This document shows, one piece after another, positions 27,866-36,233 of a DNA stretch of 64,000 nt (position 1 is the first letter of the stretch; each line of letters begins with the position of its first letter). This DNA is from Deinococcus sp. QL22 (GTDB lineage Bacteria; Deinococcota; Deinococci; Deinococcales; Deinococcaceae). The translations under genes were made by a program, and so were the position numbers. Below the pieces are notes generated by a model. That model was given only the letters and a program-made list of their open reading frames with translations. It was not told where the DNA came from and made no database searches. Location: assembly GCF_023370075.1 (NCBI RefSeq), contig NZ_CP097153.1:124001-188000 (forward strand), given 5' to 3'.

Positions 27866-28300
27866 ATGGGGCAGTCTTTAAGAGTATTGCTCATTGATGA
27901 CGATCCAGCAGACAGCGTATTGATTCAAGAAGCATTCTCTTTGCTTGAGCAGCCCTGTACCCTGATGGTCTTGAACAGTGGCGCGGCTGGCTTGGCCCAC
28001 TTGATCTCACTCGAACACCTCGCGCCTGATGTGGTATTGCTCGACCTGAAGATGCCTGAGCCGGACGGTTTCATGGTGCTGGCTGCCCTCAAGGCCCACC
28101 CTCAGCTTCAGGCACTGCCCATTGTAGTATTTACAATTTCGACCTCGGATGAAGATATGCGGCGAGCGTATGCCCTGCGTGCCAATGCTTACGTCGTGAA
28201 AGACCTGGCGTTTGAAACGCTATGTCAGCAAGTCCGCAGCCTGGTGAAGTTCTGGAGCCTCGCCCGCACTGTACCCTGCCCCTCTCAGTCGCCTCATTGA
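27866..28300 (+). CDS. stand-alone response regulator (Rcp1-like)
   Basis: 144 residues, receiver domain only: LLIDDDPADSVLIQEAF (acidic pocket), VVLLDLKMPEPDG (phospho-acceptor Asp), LPIVVFTISTSD (switch Thr), NAYVVKDLAFETL (Lys). No output domain, as in Rcp1-type partners of bacteriophytochrome-like kinases. No kinase gene lies next to it; candidates are the two large kinases in this window. The tail after residue 130 is non-conserved. Confidence 0.93.
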   Translation: MGQSLRVLLIDDDPADSVLIQEAFSLLEQPCTLMVLNSGAAGLAHLISLEHLAPDVVLLDLKMPEPDGFMVLAALKAHPQLQALPIVVFTISTSDEDMRRAYALRANAYVVKDLAFETLCQQVRSLVKFWSLARTVPCPSQSPH

Positions 28301-28864
28301 AGCCTAAACCAGCTCAACCTATCGTTCAGGAGAAGCGTTCACCTTGTCAGTCTCTTCTAGACCTCCCTGTGGCTGTGCGGGTGTTCCAGTTGGAAGGTCA
28401 ACACCTCAGCAGCGTTATTTATCGTTCGGGGTAGAGAGGTGCTGACCGAGTGAGTGAACCTGAATACCCTCCGCCTGACAGACGCTATTCACCTCTTTTT
28501 TGGTGGGTAGTTGCCCGGGAATCCCTGAACGTTTCAGGAACTGAAACCGCCCTCAAGGGACGCGGCCTTTTTAGGTAGGGACAACCGGGGAATAAATCTC
28601 AAGTGTTATGGGGTTCCCCATGACTGATCCTGCAAGGGTGTTAAGGATTGCAACACCCCATGACGAATCCACACAGGAGCAAATGTTACCCAGCGTCACT
28701 CAGGCCGGGGCGCTGGGCACTGTGAGTCATACTCACGGCAGCCCCTCAGGGTTACGGATTGCTCATGACTTCGACGCCTGCCCGCCGTTGGGAATGCAAA
28801 CGGCGACGCCCAGCGCGGCTAGGTTGTCTGCATTCCTGACCACCTCTCAGAATGTGGCAAAACG
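28301..28864. other. plasmid-debris intergenic region
   Basis: No gene supported. A plus-strand frame from 28620 (MTDPARVLRIATPHD...) is open to 28892 but has no ribosome site or motif. The 21-nt string at 28529-28549 (ACGTTTCAGGAACTGAAACC...) recurs slightly altered at 29524-29543. Confidence 0.35.
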
Positions 28865-29146
28865 TCACGACCTGGAGCGGGCGAGCTTGTAGCAGAGTGT
28901 TACAACTTCCGGCAAACAGACGGCAACAGAGCGGCAAACAAAAGGCGCGTTCATGGGAGGTTGACTGCTGATTGTCCGGGTGCGCCGTTCATGCTGTGCG
29001 GCTTCCTCTTCATCGAACACTTCCGCCATAGGCCGGAACCGCTCGCCCACCTCAGGGCGGCGTAACGTTTCTCCCTATACGCTGACCCATGCGGCCACTG
29101 ATTCACGTACTAACAATTCGAGCTGTCCATACGCAGCGTCCGTCAT
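28865..29146 (-). pseudogene. small acidic protein with in-frame amber
   Basis: Reads MTDAAYGQLELLVRESVAAW then VSV, TAG (29075-29077), then GETLRRPEVGERFRPMAEVF and DEEEAAQHERR. The two sides of the TAG read as one natural protein. It overlaps the end of the zinc-ribbon gene upstream. Family unknown. Confidence 0.45.
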
Positions 29147-29295
29147 ACAGCGCATGACGGCGGAAGCATTCAGGGCAGAGATGGAACGGGGCATAAGGCG
29201 GATACGAAGTGCAGCACGGCGTGAGGCGCTTCGCAGTTGAAGCACTCGCCAGTCAGGGGAGGGGCAGCGGGGGTGAGCGTGTGCGGTTCAGTCAT
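29103..29295 (-). pseudogene. small zinc-ribbon protein, frameshifted
   Basis: Starts MTEPHTLTPAAPPLTGECFN-C-EAPHAVLHF; after a one-base shift near 29210 the other frame continues YPPYAPFHLCPECFRRHALY then DGRCVWTARIVST and stop. The CxxC pair (CFNC and CPEC) marks a zinc ribbon. GGAGG precedes the ATG. The start codon lies inside the end of the 52-residue gene upstream. Confidence 0.55.
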
Positions 29296-29446
29296 GGGCG
29301 GGCCTCCAGAGTCGGGCGAGGGGCAAGCAGTCGATCAGGCCGGAACAAATACCGCAGAGGGCTGCAAGGCCGTCATAGGGCGCGGGAAGGTGGGCAGTCA
29401 GGGCAAGGTAGGCGAAGTACAGGAACAGATAACCGGGTTTGAACAT
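29288..29446 (-). CDS. 52-residue membrane protein
   Basis: Reads MFKPGYLFLYFAYLALTAHL, then PAPYDGLAALCGICSGLIDC, then LPLARLWRPAHD. One or two membrane segments, GAGAGAGG upstream of ATG 29446. Its last codons overlap the start of the zinc-ribbon gene by 8 nt, so the two were translated as a coupled pair. Typical of small plasmid genes; not recognised. Confidence 0.5.
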   Translation of the reverse strand: MFKPGYLFLYFAYLALTAHLPAPYDGLAALCGICSGLIDCLPLARLWRPAHD

Positions 29447-29898
29447 GTCGGGCCTCTCTCTCCCAGGTATGCCGGAAGTGTCGGGACTGCTAGCACTTCC
29501 GGCACAGTCTCCGTTACGGAGAAACGTTCAGGAACTAAAACCGAGTGGGGGCACATGGCCCCCATCTGTCTCAGGCGGCGTGTGTCTGCTGCAGGAACTT
29601 CCACACGGCGCGGGATCCGGTTTAGAGCAGCCCACCCCTACCGCCTGTAGGGAGTGGTCTGCAGGCTAGTTTCGGAGCGCGTTCGGGTGGCGTGAGCTGT
29701 GATCACAGCTGCGGCTCGCCGCGCTTGGGTGAGGTGAGCCTGATGGACAGTCTGGTGGCGCTCCGTGAACCCTCATAGAATGTTGCCGCTGCTTGCTCTC
29801 CTACACCCCGACTCACCCTCTGCGGTGCAGGCTTCCTGCCGTTCCCTGCATTCCACAACAGCGCCCCTGACTCATCTTGGGCAGCGACCGCGTAGGGG
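29447..29898. other. intergenic, contains repeat hairpin
   Basis: Contains the inverted repeat GCCGGAAGTG (29471-29480) / CACTTCCGGC (29494-29503) and the second copy of the CAGGAACT string (29524-29543). No gene seen. Confidence 0.4.
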
Positions 29899-32715
29899 TC
29901 AGGAGCTGGTCGGGAGCCGGGCGGCCAACTGACCCGTCACCTGCTGAGCGGCCTGGGGCCGACCCGTGAAGTAGCCTTGAATGTATTCACCGCCGAGGCG
30001 GCGAACGGTGTCCAGTTGTTCCCGCGTTTCCACGCCCTCCACCGTCACTTCCAGATTCAACGCATGGGCCAATTGAATAATGGCCTGCATCAATGCCTCG
30101 GCCTGCGGTGCAGACGCTTGATTTCCTCCCACGCCGGCCGTAAATGAACGATCTATTTTCAGGCTGTCTATCGGGTACTGTTTCAAGTACGCCAGATTGG
30201 AGTAGCCGGTGCCAAAGTCGTCCACCGCCACCCGCACCCCCAACGCCTTGAGCCGCCCCAAAGTTTCCCGCGCCTCCACCACCTGCATCAACATGCTTTC
30301 GGTGAGTTCGAGTTCCAAGTGGTGGGGGGGGAGACCGGACGTCTCCAGCGCCCAGGTCACGGTGTCGATGAGGTCGGGTTGCTGAAACTGACGTGCGGAA
30401 AGGTTCACCGCCATACGCAAGTCTGGCGCGGCGTCCAGCCAGGCCGCGGCCTGAACACAGGCCTGCTGGAGCACCCACGCGCCGATCGGCACGATCAGCC
30501 CCGTCACTTCCGCCAGCGGAATAAATTGATCTGGCGGCACCAAGCCCAGTTCAGGATGCTGCCAGCGCAGCAGGGCCTCGACCCCACTTAACTCCCCACT
30601 CTGGGCCTGCCACTGCGGCTGATACTGCAAGACAAATTCCTGGCGCTCCAGCGCCCGGTGCAGCGCACTTTCTAGGGTTATGGCGGCCAACGGTTCCTGG
30701 CCCTGGGCGGCGTAGAGCGCGTAGCCGCCTCCACGCCGCTTGGCCTGATACATCGCGCTATCGGCTTGCTGCACCAACTGCTCGACCCTGCTACCGGCGT
30801 GTGGAAAGACGCTGAAGCCGAGACTGGGCCGCATAAAAACCTCGCGTTCCGCCAAGAGGAAGGGCTCACGAAAGGCTTCCATCAGGTGCTCAGCGGTCGC
30901 GGAGATGGGGCTGACGTCGCCTTCGCCGGCCCACCAGAACAGGAACTCGTCGCCGCCCAGCCGGGCCAGGTGGCGGTGCGGCCCCAACACGCCGCGCAGC
31001 CGGAGGGCGACCTGTTGCAGCAAGGCGTCCCCGACACTGTGTCCGAGAGTGTCATTGATGAGCTTGAAGCGGTCGAGATCCATCAACCCCACGGTCACGG
31101 CCTCTCCGCTGCGTTGCGCATGTTGTAGGGCCGCTCCCAGTTGCCGTTCGAAGAAGGTGCGGTTCGGCAGTCCGGTGAGGGCGTCATACAGCGCCTGATA
31201 TTCCAGGGCGGCTTGGGCGTCATAGCGGTCGATCACCAACGCGGCCAGCTGGGCGGCGGCGGCCAACTGGACGCGCTCGTCGACATTGGGCAGGTGGGCC
31301 CCGGAGCCCTGCACCACCAAGAGGCCTGTCCCTCCGGTGTGCGGTCTCCCAAACGGCTGACGCCAGGCCGCAGGATTCAGGTCAGCCGCTCGGGTCTCTC
31401 CGGCCAGCCACAGGCGTTGATCCTGGGCCTGTGCTTCACCCTGAACGGTGAACACTTGCGGCGGCTTTCCGGGCAGCACGAGGGCGGCGCGGCGGCCGGC
31501 AAACTGGCGCTCGACCGTGCCCAACAGCCGCGCCAACACCTCTGAGGGGGGGCGGTTGCGGGCGGCGAGTTCCAACACCTGAGCCCGCTCCCGGTCAAGG
31601 TGCTCGGCGAATTGCTTGCGTTCGGTGATATCGCGCTGAATCGAAATCCAGTGGGTGTAGTGGCCGGTTGCATCGGCCACTGGCGCAATCGAGAGTTCCA
31701 CCCAGAACTCGCTGCCGTCTTTGCGGGCATTGACCAACTCGACTTCGATGCTTTGCCAGTGGGTCAGGGCGTAGCGAATCCTGTCCAGCACCTGACGGTC
31801 GGTGCGCGAGCTTTGTAATATCCGGGGCGTCTGACCCAGCACGTCTTCCAGGGTGTACCCGGTGGTCTGGATAAAGGCGGCGTTGGCGTACACGATGCGC
31901 GGCCCGGGCTGGTCGATCGGCTCAGCCTCCGTGATCAGCACCGAGTCATTGGCGTGGGCCAGCACCGATTCGAGCAGGGCCAACTGCTGGCGGGTGTAGA
32001 GGGCCTGCACTTCTTCAACAGACAGGCGCTGCGCGGTGCCCACCAAACCGCCGGGCACCGGCGCGGCTCTCAAGGTCACCGCCAGCGCTTCTCTCTCAGC
32101 GCCGGTGAGGTGCGGCTGCTGCGGCGCCATGGGAGAGTGGCTACGGGCCGCGCTGCGCCGCAGCGAGGCGAAGGCCGCACTGAGCAGGCCATCATCAAGC
32201 CTCCGTCCCATGGTCTGCGCCTGAGAAACGCTGAACGTGTCTTCGGCGGCCCGGTTCCACTGTTTGACCCAGCCTTCGAGGGTCAGGGCGTACACGGCCA
32301 AGGGAGCGGCCTGCACCACCGCACCGAGTTGATCGTGGGCTTGGCGCAGGGTCAGGCGTTCGGCATGCCATGCCAATTGCTCAAGCAGGGCGGTCCACAG
32401 CTGTTGGGCGCGCCGCTCCAGGTCGGCCGCTGCGGGGGCCGCCGGCGAGAGAGCAAAATTCAGCGTGCCTGTACACCCGTTTTGACTGAACGCCACCGCC
32501 TGAAGAGCCGACGCAGCCTCAACGGGCACATCGGGATTTGCCCAGGTTCGATGCCACGTGATCTCAACGCCCGTTGCCGTGCTGGCCACCAAGCTCACGT
32601 GGAGCACGTGAGCGCCCATGAGCTGTCCGCCCATGCTTAGCAGCGTGTCCAAGGCTTCTGGGGGCAGCGCAGCGAGGACGACGGAAAGTTCAGAGCGGAG
32701 GGGTGGGGCAGTCAT
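29899..32715 (-). CDS. PAS-GGDEF-EAL c-di-GMP turnover protein
   Basis: 938 residues, soluble. N-terminal 120 residues are a degenerate sensor; then PAS (about 135-200), PAS/PAC (about 245-375: RIVYANAAFIQTTGYTLEDV, GSEFWVELSIAPV), a GAF-like region, GGDEF (DALTGLPNRTFFERQL, LARLGGDEFLFWW) and EAL (SGVEALLRWQHPELG, LELTESMLMQ, VDDFGTGYSNLAYLK, LKIDRSF, TVEGVET). Both catalytic motifs are complete, so it could make and break c-di-GMP; in such fusions one activity usually dominates. Adjacent to a shorter paralogue at 33282, same strand. Confidence 0.95.
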   Translation of the reverse strand: MTAPPLRSELSVVLAALPPEALDTLLSMGGQLMGAHVLHVSLVASTATGVEITWHRTWANPDVPVEAASALQAVAFSQNGCTGTLNFALSPAAPAAADLERRAQQLWTALLEQLAWHAERLTLRQAHDQLGAVVQAAPLAVYALTLEGWVKQWNRAAEDTFSVSQAQTMGRRLDDGLLSAAFASLRRSAARSHSPMAPQQPHLTGAEREALAVTLRAAPVPGGLVGTAQRLSVEEVQALYTRQQLALLESVLAHANDSVLITEAEPIDQPGPRIVYANAAFIQTTGYTLEDVLGQTPRILQSSRTDRQVLDRIRYALTHWQSIEVELVNARKDGSEFWVELSIAPVADATGHYTHWISIQRDITERKQFAEHLDRERAQVLELAARNRPPSEVLARLLGTVERQFAGRRAALVLPGKPPQVFTVQGEAQAQDQRLWLAGETRAADLNPAAWRQPFGRPHTGGTGLLVVQGSGAHLPNVDERVQLAAAAQLAALVIDRYDAQAALEYQALYDALTGLPNRTFFERQLGAALQHAQRSGEAVTVGLMDLDRFKLINDTLGHSVGDALLQQVALRLRGVLGPHRHLARLGGDEFLFWWAGEGDVSPISATAEHLMEAFREPFLLAEREVFMRPSLGFSVFPHAGSRVEQLVQQADSAMYQAKRRGGGYALYAAQGQEPLAAITLESALHRALERQEFVLQYQPQWQAQSGELSGVEALLRWQHPELGLVPPDQFIPLAEVTGLIVPIGAWVLQQACVQAAAWLDAAPDLRMAVNLSARQFQQPDLIDTVTWALETSGLPPHHLELELTESMLMQVVEARETLGRLKALGVRVAVDDFGTGYSNLAYLKQYPIDSLKIDRSFTAGVGGNQASAPQAEALMQAIIQLAHALNLEVTVEGVETREQLDTVRRLGGEYIQGYFTGRPQAAQQVTGQLAARLPTSS

Positions 32716-33281
32716 AACATACCGGCACGATCATCAAACAGCCAATGCAACCGACAGCTGCAGGGCAGGGAACAGAGCATCCTTACAGTTGACTCGATTC
32801 AAGGCCATGAGCTGTGCAGAAGTCGTACGTTGCCCCCAGTTCCTTAAGGTTGTTCAGTGAAGTCCCTGCACCAGGAACCGTGTTCGCAAGCGGGTGGTCT
32901 TCAGGTGCCGCCCCTGCTGGATGTTCGCCGCTGTCCCACTCCCACGACGGTTCAGCGTTCCAGCAGTGATCTTCTACAGGAATAATAGGGGTGAAAGGCG
33001 CATTCCGGCACCCGCGCGAACCAACAGACACCCGTCAACCGTGCCCCATTGCAGAGCACCCTGAGGCCGAACAAGTCGTTGACCACGACCCCGTAACACT
33101 GCTGGACAACATGCGGATGGATCAAGCTGTTCGAAGGCTGGACAAGAGAACCCGTCCTCTCACTCCAGCCCCTGCCCTCTACCAGCCACCCGCAACCGAG
33201 AGAGGGCAGGGGCGGCGGTCCGGCTTGGCGTCGTTCACGGGCAGTCAGCCTCCCCCAACCCCGTTCAGGCCACATCACCTC
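32716..33281. other. intergenic between tandem GGDEF-EAL genes
   Basis: No gene supported. GCCCCTGCCCTCT (33168-33180) and AGAGGGCAGGGGC (33201-33213) make a perfect 13-bp stem with a 20-nt loop, downstream of the 33282 gene on the minus strand; probably a terminator, though no T run follows. Confidence 0.5.
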
Positions 33282-35549
33282 TCAGGCCGGCGGGGAGGGC
33301 GCCAATTGAGGAAACGTTTCCATCAACACAGCTGCCTTTTGGGGCGGCCCAAGCAAAAACCCCTGTACGGCATCGCAATTGTGACGGCGCAAAAACTCCA
33401 GTTGCTCCGGCCGCTCAACGCCTTCTGCGGTCACCGCCAAATCCAGCGCGTAGGCCAGATTCATGACCGCTTTGACCAGCACTTCATCCCGCATGGATGA
33501 GACCGCGTGGCCGCCCACCTCTGCGATGAAGGTGGCGTTGATTTTCAGCGCGTCCACAGAGTAGTGCTTGAGGTAAGACAGATTGGAATACCCGGTGCCG
33601 AAATCATCGATCACAATGCGCACCCCCAATCTTTTCAGCGCCTGCAAGGTCGCTTCGGCATCCTGTACCTGTACCAGCATACTTTCGGTCAGTTCAAGTT
33701 CGAGGTGCCATGGGGCCAGCCCAGCGGACTCCAGCGCCCACATGACGGTCTCCATCAGGTCAGGTTGCTGGAACTGCCGGGCCGAAAGATTGACGGCCAG
33801 GCGCAACTGCGGCATGCGGATGACCCACTGCGCTGCCTGTTCACACGCTTGGCGCAGCACCCACGCACCGATGGGCACGATGAGTCCCGTCACTTCTGCG
33901 AGAGGAATAAACTCTCCGGGCAAGATGAGGCCCAGTTCGGGGTGCTGCCAGCGCAGCAACGCTTCCACGCCCACCAGCTGACCTGTCCGGGTATCCAGTT
34001 GCGGCTGATACTGAATGGTGAATTCTTGGCGCTCCAGGGCGCGGTGCAGCCCACTTTCCAGCGTCATGGCCAGGAGTGGCTCCTCGCTGTCTGGACGGTA
34101 CAGGGCGTAGCCGCCGCCCTGACGCTTGGCCTGATACATCGCGGTGTCGGCGCGCTGCATGAGCAGTTCAGCGCGGGCGCCGTGGCGGGGCAAGATGCTG
34201 AAGCCCAGACTCAGCTGCATAAAAATCTCACGCCCCGCCAAGAGAAACGGTTGACTGAACGTATGGAGGAGCCGTTCGGCGACCTGCTGAACCGCTTGGG
34301 GGGTGGCCGCTTGATCCAGCAACAACAAAAACTCGTCGCCCCCCATGCGCGCCAGGAGCTCGTCCCGTCTCAGCGCTCCCCGAAGTCGAATCGCTACTTG
34401 TTGCAGCAGGGCGTCCCCAACGCTGTGGCCGAGCGTGTCATTGATCAGCTTGAAACGGTCGAGATCCATCAGACCCACTGCAATCAGTTGGTCAGGGTCG
34501 CCGTGGGCCAGCAGGCGCTCGAGTTCTCGTTCGAACAGCACCCGGTTGGGCAGGCTGGTCAGGGCGTCATGCAGGCTCCGCCGTTCCAACTCTGCTTGCG
34601 ACGCCCAACTCTGCATGACCAAGGCCGCCAGTCCTGCGGCGGCCTCCAGCCCGGCGCGTTCGTCGGCGTCCGGGAGCCGGTCTTCTTGAGACTGGATCTG
34701 AAGTCTGCCGAGGAGGGCGCCGCTCCTGTCGGTGATGGCCTGATCCCAAGGGGACAGCTGTGCGTGGGGACCTGGGGGCACCTCACTCCCTTTCGGCTCG
34801 GCCGCCACCGTCAAGCTGTGTTGATGTTGACCCGGCAGCACGATGACGGCGCGCGCTCCCCCGAACTGCTGCTCTACCGTGGTCAGCAGCTTGGCCAGCA
34901 CGTCCTCGAGGGGGGCATGGTTGATGGCCAACTCCCAGACCTGTGCCTGCGCGGTCTGGAGGTTTGCCGTGAACTGCCGGCGGGCCGTCACCTCCCGCTG
35001 CACGGCAACCCAGTGGGTCAGGGCGCCGCCTTCATCGGTCACGGGAGACAGCGTCAGGTCTGCCCAGTACACGCTCCCGTCTTTACGTCTGTTCAGCAGG
35101 TTGGCCTGCACGCCGGCGCCTTGGCGCAGACTGTTGCTCAGGCGGTCGAGGGTGGTACGGGTGTTGCCCGGCCCCTGCAAGACGCGTAGCGGCTGTCCCA
35201 GGAGGTCAGCGAGCGTGTAGCCCGTCAGGCGGGTGAACGCCGCATTGACGTACACGATGCGCGGCTCCGGCATCCCTTTTTCCTGCGCACTGTCTCCTCC
35301 AGCGTCAGTCAGCAGCACCGCGTCTTGGCTCTGGTCAAGCGCGGCCGCGAGCACGAGTGCACCTGCCAGAGGCTGCGTCACGCGCCCGAAACTCTGGCAG
35401 GATCGCCCCAACTCCCGTCTTGCCCGTGGCCGCCGCCTGCGGACCACATCTGATCTGCTCGAATGGTCTGATCCGGCGTTGCTTGGTTTCCAAGGGGTTG
35501 TCTCGGTGCAGTCACCTTTCCCCCAAAATTCTCGGAAGCTCCATGACAC
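33282..35549 (-). CDS. PAS-GGDEF-EAL protein, shorter paralogue
   Basis: 755 codons from a GTG at 35549. PAS/PAC (from LDQSQDAVLLTDAGG, RIVYVNAAFTRLTGYTLADL), GAF-like region, GGDEF (HDALTSLPNRVLFERELERL, LARMGGDEFLLLL) and EAL (VGVEALLRWQHPELGLILPG, VIDDFGTGYSNLSYLKHYSV). The EAL signature is intact; the usual KIDRSF is here KINATF, so one catalytic-lobe Asp is replaced by Asn. Residues 1-60 (RRRRPRARREL...) match no domain, and the paralogue's N-terminal sensors are missing, so the gene is 5' truncated and the true start is unsure. Confidence 0.9.
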   Translation of the reverse strand: MSWSFREFWGKGDCTETTPWKPSNAGSDHSSRSDVVRRRRPRARRELGRSCQSFGRVTQPLAGALVLAAALDQSQDAVLLTDAGGDSAQEKGMPEPRIVYVNAAFTRLTGYTLADLLGQPLRVLQGPGNTRTTLDRLSNSLRQGAGVQANLLNRRKDGSVYWADLTLSPVTDEGGALTHWVAVQREVTARRQFTANLQTAQAQVWELAINHAPLEDVLAKLLTTVEQQFGGARAVIVLPGQHQHSLTVAAEPKGSEVPPGPHAQLSPWDQAITDRSGALLGRLQIQSQEDRLPDADERAGLEAAAGLAALVMQSWASQAELERRSLHDALTSLPNRVLFERELERLLAHGDPDQLIAVGLMDLDRFKLINDTLGHSVGDALLQQVAIRLRGALRRDELLARMGGDEFLLLLDQAATPQAVQQVAERLLHTFSQPFLLAGREIFMQLSLGFSILPRHGARAELLMQRADTAMYQAKRQGGGYALYRPDSEEPLLAMTLESGLHRALERQEFTIQYQPQLDTRTGQLVGVEALLRWQHPELGLILPGEFIPLAEVTGLIVPIGAWVLRQACEQAAQWVIRMPQLRLAVNLSARQFQQPDLMETVMWALESAGLAPWHLELELTESMLVQVQDAEATLQALKRLGVRIVIDDFGTGYSNLSYLKHYSVDALKINATFIAEVGGHAVSSMRDEVLVKAVMNLAYALDLAVTAEGVERPEQLEFLRRHNCDAVQGFLLGPPQKAAVLMETFPQLAPSPPA

Positions 35550-35567
35550 CAGACAAGTCTGGTGTCA
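35544..35567. repeat. 11-bp perfect inverted repeat, 2-nt centre
   Basis: TGACACCAGAC-AA-GTCTGGTGTCA. It straddles the GTG start of the 33282 gene, exactly where homology to the paralogue's N-terminus is lost. Operator-like or the end of a vanished element. Confidence 0.5.
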
Positions 35568-35916
35568 GCCAGAAGAAGCAGACAGGTGGACGCATCAAGG
35601 GGTGGGACTGAACCGGACAAATCAACCTCTAGGAATGAAATCAAACGATGGAGACCCAGTCTTCTCTTCAACGCTGGAGCGGCGGAACAGAGCCAAAGCC
35701 GCCAGCCCTCCTCTTTGTCTGTTGTCAAGGACAACCGGGCCACAATCAGCCCTCTAGACCCTGACAAATTCTTCCAGAAGCAGTGATACCTGGCTTGCCT
35801 CTGCGCTCACCTCAACAGCGGGGAGACTATGAATTGAGCGTCGATTGCATGGCACAGACCTTATCAGCAGGCGAAAGTCCTTCGCTTGAGCAATCATTCA
35901 GCTGACGGGCCAACAA

Positions 35917-36092
35917 TCACACGCTTCGGTGATCTTGGCCTGCACGCAGCGCCTTCAGCGTGAGATGCAGGGCCGCTTGGCCGCAAGGATCCATGTCCAG
36001 CAGCAGGCGGCCCAGCCGGGTGGCCTCGTCCGGATTCCCCGCGAGCAGCGCCCCCGCCCGCTCATACAAGGCACGCGACAGGGCGTACCGCA
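35917..36092 (-). pseudogene. TPR/BTAD-domain regulator, 3' fragment
   Basis: Minus strand reads LSRALYERAGALLAGNPDEA, TRLGRLLLDMDPCGQAALHL, TLKALRAGQDHRSV then stop. This is the helical-repeat tail of a bacterial transcriptional-activator (BTAD/TPR) protein common in Deinococcus. Upstream domains are lost. The rest of 35568-36233 holds nothing else I can support. Confidence 0.5.
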
Positions 36093-36221
36093 GCCGTCAT
36101 CGCGTGGCTGGGTGTCTACCTTTGGTTCAGAGCCAAGCCGCCCGAGCGATGGGCCCGTGCTGCCCTGCCACTCGTTCCCGGATCTTCAGGCTCTCTCAAA
36201 GTTCAGCCCGACTGGGCTACC

Positions 36222-36227
36222 GATAAT
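36222..36227 (+). promoter_or_regulatory. putative -10 of leaderless uvrA2
   Basis: GATAAT ends 6 nt before the ATG at 36234; no ribosome site is present. -35 not evident. Confidence 0.4.
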
Positions 36228-36233
36228 GCGCCC

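Larger units (their letters stand above)
27326..29504. repeat. four dispersed copies of a TTCCGG motif
   Basis: 18-bp copies at 27326 (TGCTAGCAATTCCGGAAG), 27606 (TGCTCGCAATTCCGGCAA), 28898 (TGTTACAACTTCCGGCAA) and 29488 (TGCTAGCACTTCCGGCAC). The last also forms an inverted repeat with GCCGGAAGTG at 29471-29480. All lie beside partition-gene debris, so they could be iterons or partition sites. Confidence 0.45.

Noticed and set aside
28620..28892. Open plus-strand frame starting MTDPARVLRIATPHD
   Set aside because: No ribosome site or recognisable fold, and it overlaps the opposite-strand small gene; left as unassigned.
33507..35189. 560-codon plus-strand ORF opposite the GGDEF-EAL gene
   Set aside because: Antisense shadow; the minus strand carries all the domain motifs, the plus frame has none.
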